Assembly: GCA_030528385.1 (NCBI GenBank)
Contig: JAUMYZ010000009.1
Location: 1 to 64,000 of the forward strand
Origin: Moraxella sp.
Lineage (GTDB): Bacteria; Pseudomonadota; Gammaproteobacteria; Pseudomonadales; Moraxellaceae
Reading direction: 5' to 3'
DNA length: 64,000 bases
This document shows positions 52,109-60,563 of the stretch, piece by piece; the stretch's first letter is position 1, and the number at the start of each line of letters is the position of its first letter. The position numbers and the translations under genes were made by a program. The notes beneath the pieces are model-generated. The model saw only the letters and a program-made list of their open reading frames with translations, ran no database searches and was not told the DNA's origin.

Positions 52109-52866
52109 GCTTGTTTAATCCACTTGCTTGGCAGCACATAGCGATACCATTTGCCCCCACCGCCACTGATGGCGTCTGGTGGGTTGATTTCCCCATGAAA
52201 AACGACAATTTTTGCCCCAATGGGTTTTTTGGGGGGAATAAAATAGGCTAGGGGGATTTTTTGTAGACAGTGGTATTTAAAGCTGACGCACCATGAGCTG
52301 TCCCAATATTCTAAATGATGGTGCTCGCGCAAGTAGTTGGACAAAAACGCCTGTTCGTGGCGGACTTGCTTGCGAATCTTTTCAAAGTTTTGTTCAAAAT
52401 GGCTTAACAGGTTGGGATAGGTGTTTTGCCCAACTTTAAAGCGATACACCGAGCTGTTGCCCACCATGCGCCACGGCTTTTTCCAATCACGGATAATTAG
52501 TACGCTGTCATCATGCACCGCTTTGTGGCTAAAAAAGCAGTCAATATTGTCCACAATGACAATGTCAATGTCCAAAAACAGTGCCGTGCCTTTTAAATCA
52601 TACAGCTCTGGTTTAAAAGTGGTGAGTTTTTTCCAGCCCCGTTCAGGCAAGCCATCAGGCAGGTTTAATTCTGGAATGGGCAGACAGCGAATTTCTGGAT
52701 AAATGCCCGCTGGGTCGTCGGTGAGACACACCATTTCAAAGGGTAAAGTCAAATGGCGACTGACCATGCGATACAGACGATTGACGTATTCGGCAGAATA
52801 TTTGTTGCCCCATTTCATACACAAAATGTAGTTTTTGTCGGTGGTGTGGTTAGTGGTGCTTGACAT
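52099..52866 (-). CDS. Glycosyltransferase-like protein with DxD motif
   Basis: A 255-residue protein with NYILCMKWGNKYSAEYVNRLY at the N-terminus and GTALFLDIDIVIVDNIDCFF, a D-x-D of the GT8-like kind. VGNSSVYRFKVGQNTY, HEQAFLSNYLREH and KIVVFHGEINPP (terminal His) follow. The order start-DxD-QxFL-HG is that of GT8-type retaining transferases, but the exact family is not certain. ATG 52866 has AAGGAG at 7 bp and overlaps the acyltransferase gene by 17 bp. It is followed by the phosphoethanolamine-transferase-like gene with a 10-bp overlap. Confidence 0.75.
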   Translation of the reverse strand: MSSTTNHTTDKNYILCMKWGNKYSAEYVNRLYRMVSRHLTLPFEMVCLTDDPAGIYPEIRCLPIPELNLPDGLPERGWKKLTTFKPELYDLKGTALFLDIDIVIVDNIDCFFSHKAVHDDSVLIIRDWKKPWRMVGNSSVYRFKVGQNTYPNLLSHFEQNFEKIRKQVRHEQAFLSNYLREHHHLEYWDSSWCVSFKYHCLQKIPLAYFIPPKKPIGAKIVVFHGEINPPDAISGGGGKWYRYVLPSKWIKQAWQ

Positions 52867-53776
52867 CACTTGCTCCTTGGCGGGGGATTTGAGCCAGCTC
52901 TTCGCCACTTAGTGCATAAATATTATCCACATTGGGCACGTGCTTAAAACGCCGATAACCCCACATATATTGATGGGGGAAGCGATTGACCATTTGGACG
53001 ATTTCGTCATTTAGGGCAGTGGTGGCAACCGTCATGTCTTTGTCATAGAGTTTGGGGTTGTCCAAGTTATCACAATAAATGTCAAAGCCTTGTCCGTCAT
53101 CGCGGCGCACGCAGGTTAAGCCAATCAGCGCACAGCCTGTTTTGTTGGCAAGTTTGGGCGTCAGCGTGCTTGACAGCGTCAGCACACCGAAAAAAGGCAC
53201 CACCACACCCCCTGAAAGGTCTGGCACATGGTCGGGCAAGATGATACTAAAGCCACCTTCTTTTAGGGTTTTAAAAATTGCTTTGACGCCTGTGCCATCG
53301 GTGGGGACAAGGGTGGCATTTAGGCGTTGTCTGCCTGCCAGCACAAATTCATTTGCCCGTGCGCCTTTGACGGGTTTGTACATGATGGTCGGTGCACCAA
53401 ACTGATTTAGCCATGCATTCATCATCTCCCAAGTGCCAAGATGGGGCACAATCGCCAACATACCTTTTGGGTTGTTTAGTGCCTGTATGAGCAGTTCTTG
53501 GTTGTGTACACTGTGGATTTGTTCTATACTCCACTCTGGCGGCATTGCCCAGCATTTGGCAGATTCCACCGCCGTTAGGCATTGATGGCGAATGACACGG
53601 CGAACCAACGCCAATCGCTCACACTCGTCCATCTCTGGATAAGCCAAGCATAGGTTGGTGTGGATGGTGGCAAACAACTTGGAGCGGGGCAGGGCGCTCA
53701 TTAAAGTGCTTGCCAAAAGCGCCAATGCTCGTAGCACAAACATTGGCACGTAGGCAATCAGATAAAAAGCGTTCAT
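52850..53776 (-). CDS. LpxL/HtrB-family lipid A acyltransferase
   Basis: A 308-residue membrane-anchored acyltransferase. One N-terminal hydrophobic helix (about 4-28) precedes the catalytic H112-x4-E117 motif in VPHLGTWEMMN. The family block DHVPDLSGGVVVPFFG follows, and HQYMWGYRRFK near the C-terminus matches the hallmark HxQYxWxxKRF end. LpxL-type enzymes add secondary acyl chains (laurate/myristate) to lipid A. Which position is acylated cannot be read. It starts 10 bp after aspS and overlaps the glycosyltransferase downstream. Confidence 0.85.
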   Translation of the reverse strand: MNAFYLIAYVPMFVLRALALLASTLMSALPRSKLFATIHTNLCLAYPEMDECERLALVRRVIRHQCLTAVESAKCWAMPPEWSIEQIHSVHNQELLIQALNNPKGMLAIVPHLGTWEMMNAWLNQFGAPTIMYKPVKGARANEFVLAGRQRLNATLVPTDGTGVKAIFKTLKEGGFSIILPDHVPDLSGGVVVPFFGVLTLSSTLTPKLANKTGCALIGLTCVRRDDGQGFDIYCDNLDNPKLYDKDMTVATTALNDEIVQMVNRFPHQYMWGYRRFKHVPNVDNIYALSGEELAQIPRQGASDVKHH

Positions 53777-53785
53777 AAACACCGA

Positions 53786-55582
53786 TTAGCTGTTTTGCTC
53801 TTTTTCGCGCACACGAATGCCCAGTTCACGCAGTTGCTTGCTGTCTACGACGGCAGGGGCGTCTGTAAGCGGACATTCAGCGGTTTTGGTCTTAGGAAAG
53901 GCAATGACATCACGAATGGAGCTTGCCCCAGTCATCAGCATGACCAAACGGTCAAGACCAAATGCCAATCCGCCATGTGGTGGCGCGCCGTATTTTAGGG
54001 CGTTTAACAGGAAGCTAAATTTCTCTTCGGCTTCGGCTTCGCTAATGCCCAGCGCTTCAAACACCGCCTTTTGCATTTCTAAGGTATTGATACGCAGCGA
54101 ACCCCCGCCAATCTCTGTGCCATTTAATACCATGTCATAAGCGATAGACAGGGCGGTTTCAGGCGAGTTTTTCATCTCTTCTACCGTGCCTTTGGGGCGA
54201 GTAAAGGGGTGGTGCATGCTTGTCCACTTACCATCGTCCGTTTCTTCAAACATCGGAAAATCCACAACCCACAGCGGCGCCCACTCGCATGTTGCCATGT
54301 TCAAATCATGACCGATTTTGACACGCAACGCCCCCATGGCGTCATTGACGACTTTGGCTTTGTCTGCCCCAAAGAAAATGATGTCGCCATTTTTAGCTTC
54401 GGTACGGCGAATAAGCTCCACCAAAACGTCATTGCTCATGTTTTTGATGATGGGTGATTGTAGTCCTGAGTCTTTGTCCACGCCGTTGTTGATGTTGGCG
54501 GTATCATTGACTTTGATATAAGCCAGACCCTTTGCCCCATAAATGCCGACAAACTTGGTGTAGTCGTCAATTTGTTTGCGGGTAATTTGTCCGCCGTTGG
54601 GGATACGCAGGGCAACGACACGACCTTTGGGGTCTTGGGCAGGCACAGAAAACACTTTAAATTCCACGTCGTGCATGATGTCAGCCACGTCCACAAGTTT
54701 TAGTGGAATGCGTAAATCTGGCTTGTCGGAAGCATAATCACGCATGGCATCGGCATAACTCATACGCGGAAAATCATCAAATTCCACGTCCAGCATGTTT
54801 TTAAACAAATCTTTGGTTAAGCCTTCGGCGATGTTCATGATGTCGTTATCGTCCAAAAATGACGTTTCAATGTCAATTTGGGTAAATTCAGGCTGGCGGT
54901 CGGCACGCAAATCTTCATCACGAAAGCATTTGGCGATTTGATAATAGCGGTCAAAACCTGCCACCATCAGCAGTTGCTTAAATAACTGTGGCGACTGGGG
55001 CAGGGCAAAAAACTCGCCTTGATGGGTGCGAGATGGCACCAAATAATCGCGAGCGCCTTCTGGCGTGGCGCGGGTCAAAATGGGGGTTTCTACGTCCAAA
55101 AAGCCCAGATTGTCCAAATAACGGCGAATGGTTGATGTGGCTTTGGCGCGAAACACCATGCGTTCTTGCATTTCGGGGCGACGCATGTCCAAAAAGCGAT
55201 ACTTTAAACGCAGCTCTTCTGAAACACTGGTAAATTCATCGTTAAGCTGAAATGGTGGGGTTTCGCTGGTGGCAAGCGTGTCAATCTCTTTGGCAAGCAG
55301 CTCTACTTGACCGCTTTTCATGTTTTTGTTTTCGGTGCCTTCATAACGGCGACGTACTCGTCCTGTGATTTTTAGCACGTATTCAGAACGGGCTTTGTCG
55401 GCGGTGGCAAAGGCTTCGGGCGTGTCTGGGTCAATCACAACTTGGAGCAGCCCTTCACGGTCGCGCATGTCCAAAAAAATGACGCCACCGTGGTCTCGGC
55501 GACGATGTACCCAACCGACAATGGTAATGGTTTGGTCAAGAAGTTCTTCGGTAACAAGACCGCAATAATGTGTGCGCATCAT
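53786..55582 (-). CDS. aspS: Aspartyl-tRNA synthetase
   Basis: A 598-residue class II synthetase. It has the N-terminal OB-fold anticodon domain ([21 protein letters not shown]) and motif 1 region [23 protein letters not shown]. Motif 2 is [20 protein letters not shown], a bacterial GAD insertion follows, and motif 3 is [12 protein letters not shown]. The length equals E. coli AspS (590). Two adjacent ATGs (55582 and 55579) start it. The acyltransferase gene follows by 9 bp, so aspS may lead the minus-strand glycolipid transcription unit, a possible link of housekeeping and envelope expression. Confidence 0.96.
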   Translation of the reverse strand: MMRTHYCGLVTEELLDQTITIVGWVHRRRDHGGVIFLDMRDREGLLQVVIDPDTPEAFATADKARSEYVLKITGRVRRRYEGTENKNMKSGQVELLAKEIDTLATSETPPFQLNDEFTSVSEELRLKYRFLDMRRPEMQERMVFRAKATSTIRRYLDNLGFLDVETPILTRATPEGARDYLVPSRTHQGEFFALPQSPQLFKQLLMVAGFDRYYQIAKCFRDEDLRADRQPEFTQIDIETSFLDDNDIMNIAEGLTKDLFKNMLDVEFDDFPRMSYADAMRDYASDKPDLRIPLKLVDVADIMHDVEFKVFSVPAQDPKGRVVALRIPNGGQITRKQIDDYTKFVGIYGAKGLAYIKVNDTANINNGVDKDSGLQSPIIKNMSNDVLVELIRRTEAKNGDIIFFGADKAKVVNDAMGALRVKIGHDLNMATCEWAPLWVVDFPMFEETDDGKWTSMHHPFTRPKGTVEEMKNSPETALSIAYDMVLNGTEIGGGSLRINTLEMQKAVFEALGISEAEAEEKFSFLLNALKYGAPPHGGLAFGLDRLVMLMTGASSIRDVIAFPKTKTAECPLTDAPAVVDSKQLRELGIRVREKEQNS

Positions 55583-55710
55583 GATTCATTGCCTTTTATG
55601 ATTTTTAAGATGAAAATATTTACCAAAAACGCTACATTATGCCTGTTAATAATCAATGGCGCAAGATGTGTGATGGATTTTTTTGTGAACGTTGCTAAGA
55701 TAAGGCGGTT

Positions 55711-55848
55711 ATGATGGGTGTTTGCCAAGGTTGTCAGCAGTCAAATAAAGTGCATGAACGTTATGGCAATTTATTGACAATCCTAAGATTGGCTGTTACT
55801 CTTGCGTTGTTTTTGTATGTTTTTTGGTATAAATTTTTGTACGATTAA
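55711..55848 (+). CDS. Small CxxC single-helix membrane peptide
   Basis: A 45-residue reading frame, not previously recognised by me. ATG 55711 has AAGGCGG 4-5 bp upstream. The N-terminus carries a C-x-x-C pair (GVCQGCQQ); residues about 21-42 are one hydrophobic helix (LLTILRLAVTLALFLYVFWY), followed by KFLYD. It ends 18 bp before the K+/H+ antiporter start and is probably co-transcribed with it. The CxxC could bind metal or act in redox; it could also be a chance frame. The good ribosome site and the membrane helix argue for a real gene. Confidence 0.55.
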   Translation: MMGVCQGCQQSNKVHERYGNLLTILRLAVTLALFLYVFWYKFLYD

Positions 55849-55866
55849 GGGGGTACGAATCATTAT

Positions 55867-57723
55867 ATGGATACTTTAAACATTCTTTATTTGGTGGCAT
55901 CCGTACTGATTTTTTTGAGCATCATGACCAGTACGTTGTCTGCGCGCTTGGGTGTGCCTTTGTTGCTCTTTTTTTTGGGCGTGGGCATGCTTGCTGGCGA
56001 AGAAGGGGTGTTGGGTATTCGTTTTGAAGAGTATTCATTGGCAAACTTTATTGGGCAGGCGGCGCTGGCGTGCATTTTGCTTGATGGCGGTTTAAGAACC
56101 GCTTTGCGTTCGTTTCGTGTGGGACTAAGACCTGCCATTGTGTTGGCAAGTTGGGGGGTGTTTGCCACCGTTGCCACACTGGGCTTGTTCATCACTTGGC
56201 TGCTTGATGTGGATTGGCGTTTGGGCATGCTGATGGCCGCCATTGTGGGCAGTACCGATGCAGCGGCGGTGTTTAGTTTGCTTAGAAATGGCGGCGTCAA
56301 GCTCAACGACCGCGTGCAAGCCACATTAGAGATTGAGTCTGGTGCAAATGACCCAATGGCAATTTTGTTGGTCGGGGTGATGATTGCCTTCAATCTTGAC
56401 CCACAAAGTCAAGGGGTGCTTAGCATTATTTTGCTGCTTATCAAACAAATTGGTATTGGTTTGTTGATGGGGCTGGTGTTTGGCTTTTTGTTATCAAAGC
56501 TGTTGCCCAAAATTCATCTGGCAGAAGGCATGTACGCCATTTTGATTGTCTCGGCAGGCATGGCGGTGTTTGGCGCAACCAACTTGCTTGGTGGCAGTGG
56601 TTTTTTGGCGGTGTACCTAGCAGGCGTGGTGATTGGCAACACCAAAGTGCGTGCCACCGAACACGTGTTGCGGGTGATGGACAGTTTTGCGTGGCTGTCG
56701 CAAGCGGTGCTTTTTGTGGTGCTTGGACTGCTGGTAACGCCGTCTAGCCTATGGAGTGTGTGGCACTCGTCGTTATTTATCTTTTTGTTTTTGCTTTTTG
56801 TGGCGCGCCCTTGTGCGGTGGCAACCAGTCTTGTGCCCTTTGGCTTTAAAGTTAAGGAAATTGGCTTTATTTCTTGGGTGGGGCTGCGCGGAGCTGTGCC
56901 AATCACCTTGGCGATTATCCCTGTAATGGGCGGTGTGGTGGGCGCTGACTTGGCATTTAACATCACCTTTGGGGTGGTGATTTTGTCCTTGTTGGCGCAG
57001 GGCGCTACCATTCCACTGATGTCGCGAGCGTTTCAGGTGTGGGTGCCAACCGACAGTGAGCCCAAAGCCGAACATGAAATCTGGGTTGCAGACCAAGCCA
57101 GCATTACTTTGTACGAATTTGAAGTCAAGACAGGCGCTTTTGCCATCGGTCGCCACCCAAAAAACATCTCTACCAAGCTGACTTTGAGTGAAATGGCGGT
57201 ATTTGCGGTGGTGCGCCACCATAAGCTGCTTAGCGTCAATGATGACACCACCTTAAAACTGGGTGATGTGGTGTGGTATGCCATCTCAAGCAGTGATGCC
57301 AAAATTATCGCCAAAATATTTAACAACTCTGCCACCCAATACAAGAAGAACAGCGAGTTTTATGGGGATTGGCTGCTGTCGCCGCACGTGCGCATTGCCG
57401 ATTTGCCATTTTATCATTTGGTTACTCGGGCAATGAATCAAAACAAATTAAGCAAAATTGCCCCTGTGGCAAACGCTTTGGACGCTTTGAGCTTGCCAAG
57501 GGCAAGTGTGGGTTTGTCAGGTATTGACGATGAGCTGCTAGAAAAACTGCGTTTGTTTCAAGACAGAACCATCAGTGAGCTCATGCTTGAATACCTGACC
57601 GCCGAACCTGTTAAAGGCGACAGTGTGCGCCTAAATGACACATGGTCATTGATTGTCAAGGACGTTGATGAACGCGGACGTTTGCTGGTCATTGGGTTAA
57701 AAAATAAAATCACCAAAGAATGA
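55867..57723 (+). CDS. nhaP2: Potassium/proton antiporter, CvrA/NhaP2 type
   Basis: A 618-residue CPA1-family antiporter. About 12-13 membrane helices fill residues 1-395, with the ion site region ESGANDPMAILLVGVM and LRGAVPITLAIIPV. A cytoplasmic tail follows with an RCK-C domain (about 415-490, TLYEFEVKTGAFAIG... LKLGDVVWY). It is then completed by a CorC/HlyC-like domain (about 530-618, LNDTWSLIVKDVDERGRLLVIG). NhaP2/CvrA exports K+ in exchange for protons and protects volume at low osmolarity. There is a GGGGG tract 13 bp before the ATG but no ideal ribosome site, so coupling to the small upstream peptide is possible. Confidence 0.9.
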   Translation: MDTLNILYLVASVLIFLSIMTSTLSARLGVPLLLFFLGVGMLAGEEGVLGIRFEEYSLANFIGQAALACILLDGGLRTALRSFRVGLRPAIVLASWGVFATVATLGLFITWLLDVDWRLGMLMAAIVGSTDAAAVFSLLRNGGVKLNDRVQATLEIESGANDPMAILLVGVMIAFNLDPQSQGVLSIILLLIKQIGIGLLMGLVFGFLLSKLLPKIHLAEGMYAILIVSAGMAVFGATNLLGGSGFLAVYLAGVVIGNTKVRATEHVLRVMDSFAWLSQAVLFVVLGLLVTPSSLWSVWHSSLFIFLFLLFVARPCAVATSLVPFGFKVKEIGFISWVGLRGAVPITLAIIPVMGGVVGADLAFNITFGVVILSLLAQGATIPLMSRAFQVWVPTDSEPKAEHEIWVADQASITLYEFEVKTGAFAIGRHPKNISTKLTLSEMAVFAVVRHHKLLSVNDDTTLKLGDVVWYAISSSDAKIIAKIFNNSATQYKKNSEFYGDWLLSPHVRIADLPFYHLVTRAMNQNKLSKIAPVANALDALSLPRASVGLSGIDDELLEKLRLFQDRTISELMLEYLTAEPVKGDSVRLNDTWSLIVKDVDERGRLLVIGLKNKITKE

Positions 57724-57787
57724 GTTTTGACTTTTAATTTTAGATTTTGTCCTTATCTTTATTTATCATCAACCAACAGAGTGATTT

Positions 57788-58744
57788 ATGTTATTTTTTT
57801 CTAAAAAACCCATTGAGATGAACGTCATTCATCTAAACAAACTCCAAAAAGAGCGCCAAGAACAATTCAAAGAAATCACCAAAGGCAATAAGGCTTCGTG
57901 TTGCTCGCTTGCTAAGTTGCGCACTCTTAAAAAGAACAAAGACAAGCCAACCACAAACAAAAAGTCAGACAAACGCGTTTTTGTGTTGGATTTTGATGGT
58001 GACATCAAAGCCAGTGGCGTCAAACACTTCAGAGAAGAAATCAGCAACATCATCAGCCTTGCCAAAGCTGGCGATGAAGTGGTGGTGCGCCTAGAAAGTG
58101 GTGGTGGTCAAGTCAATGGTTATGGTCTGGCAGCCGCTCAACTTGTGCGTCTCAAACAAGCAGGTTTGTTATTGACCGTTTGTGTGGACAAGATTGCTGC
58201 CAGCGGCGGTTATATGATGGCGTGTGTGGCAAATAAGGTTTTGGCGAGCGATTTTGCCGTCATTGGTTCGGTGGGTGTGGTTTCGCAGCTGCCCAATTTT
58301 CACGAATTTTTAAAAAAGCACCACATCGGTGTTGAGATGTTTACCGCAGGCGAGTATAAGCGCACAGTAACCATGTTCGGCGAAAATGACGACAAAGACC
58401 GCGCCAAATATCAAGAAGAGCTAGACCGTATTCATGAGTTGTTTCAAGCGTTCATCAAAACCCACAGACCAGCACTTGACGTAGAAAAAATCGCCACTGG
58501 TGAGTTTTGGTTTGGGGCTGACGCTTTGGCACTGGGCTTGGTTGATGAGATTTGCACGTCCGACAGTTATTTATTGTCTTTGCTTGATGAGCATGATGTC
58601 TTTGTTCTGGCGTTGCATAGCAAACCAACGCTGGCAGAAAAATTGGGTCTGAACGAACACCTTGGTCATGGCGTCAAAGCGTTGATAGAAAGCGCAGAAA
58701 AGACCCTTTTGACGGCGTTTAGAACAAATACACCACTAAGTTAG
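57788..58744 (+). CDS. sohB: SohB-like S49-family peptidase without membrane anchor
   Basis: A 318-residue serine protease of the SohB/SppA clan. The catalytic Ser lies in DKIAASGGYMMACVANKV and the catalytic Lys in TAGEYKRTVTMFGENDD; LESGGGQVNGYGLAAAQLVRL and GSVGVVSQLPNFHEFL are typical SohB blocks. E. coli SohB begins with a membrane helix; here the first 60 residues are charged and helical with a Cys-Cys (ASCCSL) and no hydrophobic segment, so it may be cytoplasmic or need a partner for membrane contact. It follows nhaP2 by 64 bp. ATG 57788 is the only sensible start. Confidence 0.88.
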   Translation: MLFFSKKPIEMNVIHLNKLQKERQEQFKEITKGNKASCCSLAKLRTLKKNKDKPTTNKKSDKRVFVLDFDGDIKASGVKHFREEISNIISLAKAGDEVVVRLESGGGQVNGYGLAAAQLVRLKQAGLLLTVCVDKIAASGGYMMACVANKVLASDFAVIGSVGVVSQLPNFHEFLKKHHIGVEMFTAGEYKRTVTMFGENDDKDRAKYQEELDRIHELFQAFIKTHRPALDVEKIATGEFWFGADALALGLVDEICTSDSYLLSLLDEHDVFVLALHSKPTLAEKLGLNEHLGHGVKALIESAEKTLLTAFRTNTPLS

Positions 58745-58839
58745 TGATTGTATGCCCAAAAATATTAGAATTTTGTACTTAAGTAGGCTAAAATGGCGGA
58801 TTTGTGCGTTGATTCGCTATTTTTGTTTTGGGTGTAGAG

Positions 58840-59694
58840 ATGAAAAAACTAGAAGAGCTGTTCGCCAAAGCCGACAAATTTGGACGCGTATTGGCAAATC
58901 GTTTTAATAAAATCAAAGACTTAAATGACATTCGCGGCATAGGGCAGGGCAAGACGGTGCTCATCACAGGGGCGAGCTCTGGTCTGGGGGCGATGATGGC
59001 GCGTAAGTTTGCGTTTTTGGGTTATGATTTGGCAATTTGTGCCAGACGCCTTGAGCGACTTGACGCCCTAAAGGCTGAGCTAGAAAGAGCCTACGGCATT
59101 AAGGTTTATACTCAGAGTCTAGATGTGGGCATTTATGACGATGTGTTTGATGTGTTTGAAGCTTTTGTTCAGCAAGCGGGCAAAATTGATAAAATCATTG
59201 TCAATGCAGGCATCGGCGACAGTCGTGTGATAGGGCATGGGCGCTTTGCCATCAACAAAACCACTGCCGAAATCAACTTTATTGCGGCGCTGGCACAGTG
59301 TGAAGCGGCAATGCAGATTTTTCGCCGCCAAAATCATGGGCACTTGGTGGTGATTTCTAGCATGTCAGCAGTGCGTGGGCTGCCCAGACATCTGACCACT
59401 TATGCCGCCGCTAAAGCAGGGCTGGCACATTTGGCTGAAGGCATACGCGCCGATACCATGCAAGAAAAACTCCCCATCGATGTTTCTACCATTTATCCTG
59501 GCTATGTGCGCACCGATTTGAATATTGGCGCCAAATACTTGCCCTTTGAAGTGGAAGAAGACGAAGGGGCGGACGTGATTGTTAAGGCCATTGAAGCCAA
59601 AGCAGATGAAGCCTTTGTGCCTTTGTGGCCTTGGTATCCGATTGGTCTGGGCATGAAGTATTTGCCGCTGCGACTGATTACCAAATTTATCTGA
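58840..59694 (+). CDS. Short-chain dehydrogenase/reductase
   Basis: A 284-residue classical SDR. The cofactor motif TGASSGLGAMMA is at about 45-56, IVNAGIG corresponds to NNAG, and the catalytic Ser-Tyr-Lys lie in VISSMSAVRG and TTYAAAKAG. The 40-residue N-terminal lead-in is helical and charged. ATG 58840 follows GTAGAG; an in-frame start at 58828 is less likely. Substrate unknown. It ends in a strong terminator (59720-59747). Confidence 0.88.
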   Translation: MKKLEELFAKADKFGRVLANRFNKIKDLNDIRGIGQGKTVLITGASSGLGAMMARKFAFLGYDLAICARRLERLDALKAELERAYGIKVYTQSLDVGIYDDVFDVFEAFVQQAGKIDKIIVNAGIGDSRVIGHGRFAINKTTAEINFIAALAQCEAAMQIFRRQNHGHLVVISSMSAVRGLPRHLTTYAAAKAGLAHLAEGIRADTMQEKLPIDVSTIYPGYVRTDLNIGAKYLPFEVEEDEGADVIVKAIEAKADEAFVPLWPWYPIGLGMKYLPLRLITKFI

Positions 59695-59719
59695 CACAAC
59701 CTTGAGTTAACCCAAGTCA

Positions 59720-59747
59720 AAATGCCATAAACTCTTGGCATTTTTTT
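59720..59747 (+). terminator. Rho-independent terminator after the SDR gene
   Basis: AAATGCCA-N8-TGGCATTT followed by TTTT: an 8-bp perfect stem with a T-run, 26 bp after the stop codon. Confidence 0.85.
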
Positions 59748-59838
59748 GATTTCTAATTTATTTAACATAATCTATTCTTTTTATTAAAAACAAAAAAAGA
59801 AATCAAACACAAAACAAATATTAAAATCACCAAAACAA

Positions 59839-59896
59839 ACATACACATACACATACAAATTTAAGAATATTTCTTATTCGGTCTTTATGTTATAAT
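59839..59896 (+). promoter_or_regulatory. Promoter region of the hydrolase-zapE-gpsA run
   Basis: It contains three tandem copies of ACATAC (59839-59856), then a small dyad AAGAA-TAT-TTCTT (59863-59875), then TATAAT (59891-59896) about 29 bp before the start codon at 59925. No good -35 lies at normal spacing, so the promoter may need an activator. It is the only clear promoter for the next five genes. Confidence 0.5.
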
Positions 59897-59924
59897 GCTG
59901 CCTAAACAAGCATTGGCTTAACGC

Positions 59925-60560
59925 ATGAAAAACCAAACACCCACCCGTCTTATCAGTGCGCCACATCTGGGTCATGATGGCGTGTTAGAAGTTGATGCTT
60001 TGTGGCAAGACAGTGATAAATTGGCGCTGCTTTGTCATCCCAATCCACTGGCTGGTGGCAACATGTTAAACAAAGTTGTTACCACCATGTATCGTTTTGC
60101 CAGAGACCACAAAATGAGCGTGGTGCGTTTTAATTATCGCGGGGTGGGCAAGTCCAGTGGTCGGATACAATATGGGGTGGGCGAGTTTGTAGATACTTTG
60201 TGTGTCTTGTCTTGGGCGCTGCAACAAACCCAAGCCCAAAAGCTGTGGCTTGGCGGTTTTTCTTTTGGTGGTTTTATTGCGTGTCGGTTGGCAGATGTGT
60301 TATTGACTACTAGGCGCTTTGATGTTGTGTTGGACAAACTCACTTTGATTGCACCATCTGTTGAAAAAAACAACCCGACCACTTTGGTATTGGACAAACA
60401 ACGGACGCGGCTGATTTATGCCGATGATGACGAATTTGTCAGTCCAGACAGCATGGCAAATTTTGCGCGCCAATTTGACATCCACAAGGTGGTTGTGCCA
60501 CAGGCGGGTCATTTTTTTCACGGCAAATTATCACAGCTTTATCAGTTATTAGAAGTTTAG
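59925..60560 (+). CDS. Alpha/beta hydrolase, YP_dienelactone-like
   Basis: A 211-residue small alpha/beta hydrolase. The early block LLCHPNPLAGGNMLNKVV and VVRFNYRGVGKSSG are typical of the group. The nucleophile elbow is GGFSFGGFIA; the acid lies in IYADDDEFVSP and the His in QAGHFFHGKL. Proteins like this are widespread beside zapE-like or uncharacterised genes and their substrate is unknown. It starts a tight plus-strand run: 3 bp separate it from zapE. Confidence 0.85.
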   Translation: MKNQTPTRLISAPHLGHDGVLEVDALWQDSDKLALLCHPNPLAGGNMLNKVVTTMYRFARDHKMSVVRFNYRGVGKSSGRIQYGVGEFVDTLCVLSWALQQTQAQKLWLGGFSFGGFIACRLADVLLTTRRFDVVLDKLTLIAPSVEKNNPTTLVLDKQRTRLIYADDDEFVSPDSMANFARQFDIHKVVVPQAGHFFHGKLSQLYQLLEV

Positions 60561-60563
60561 ATT

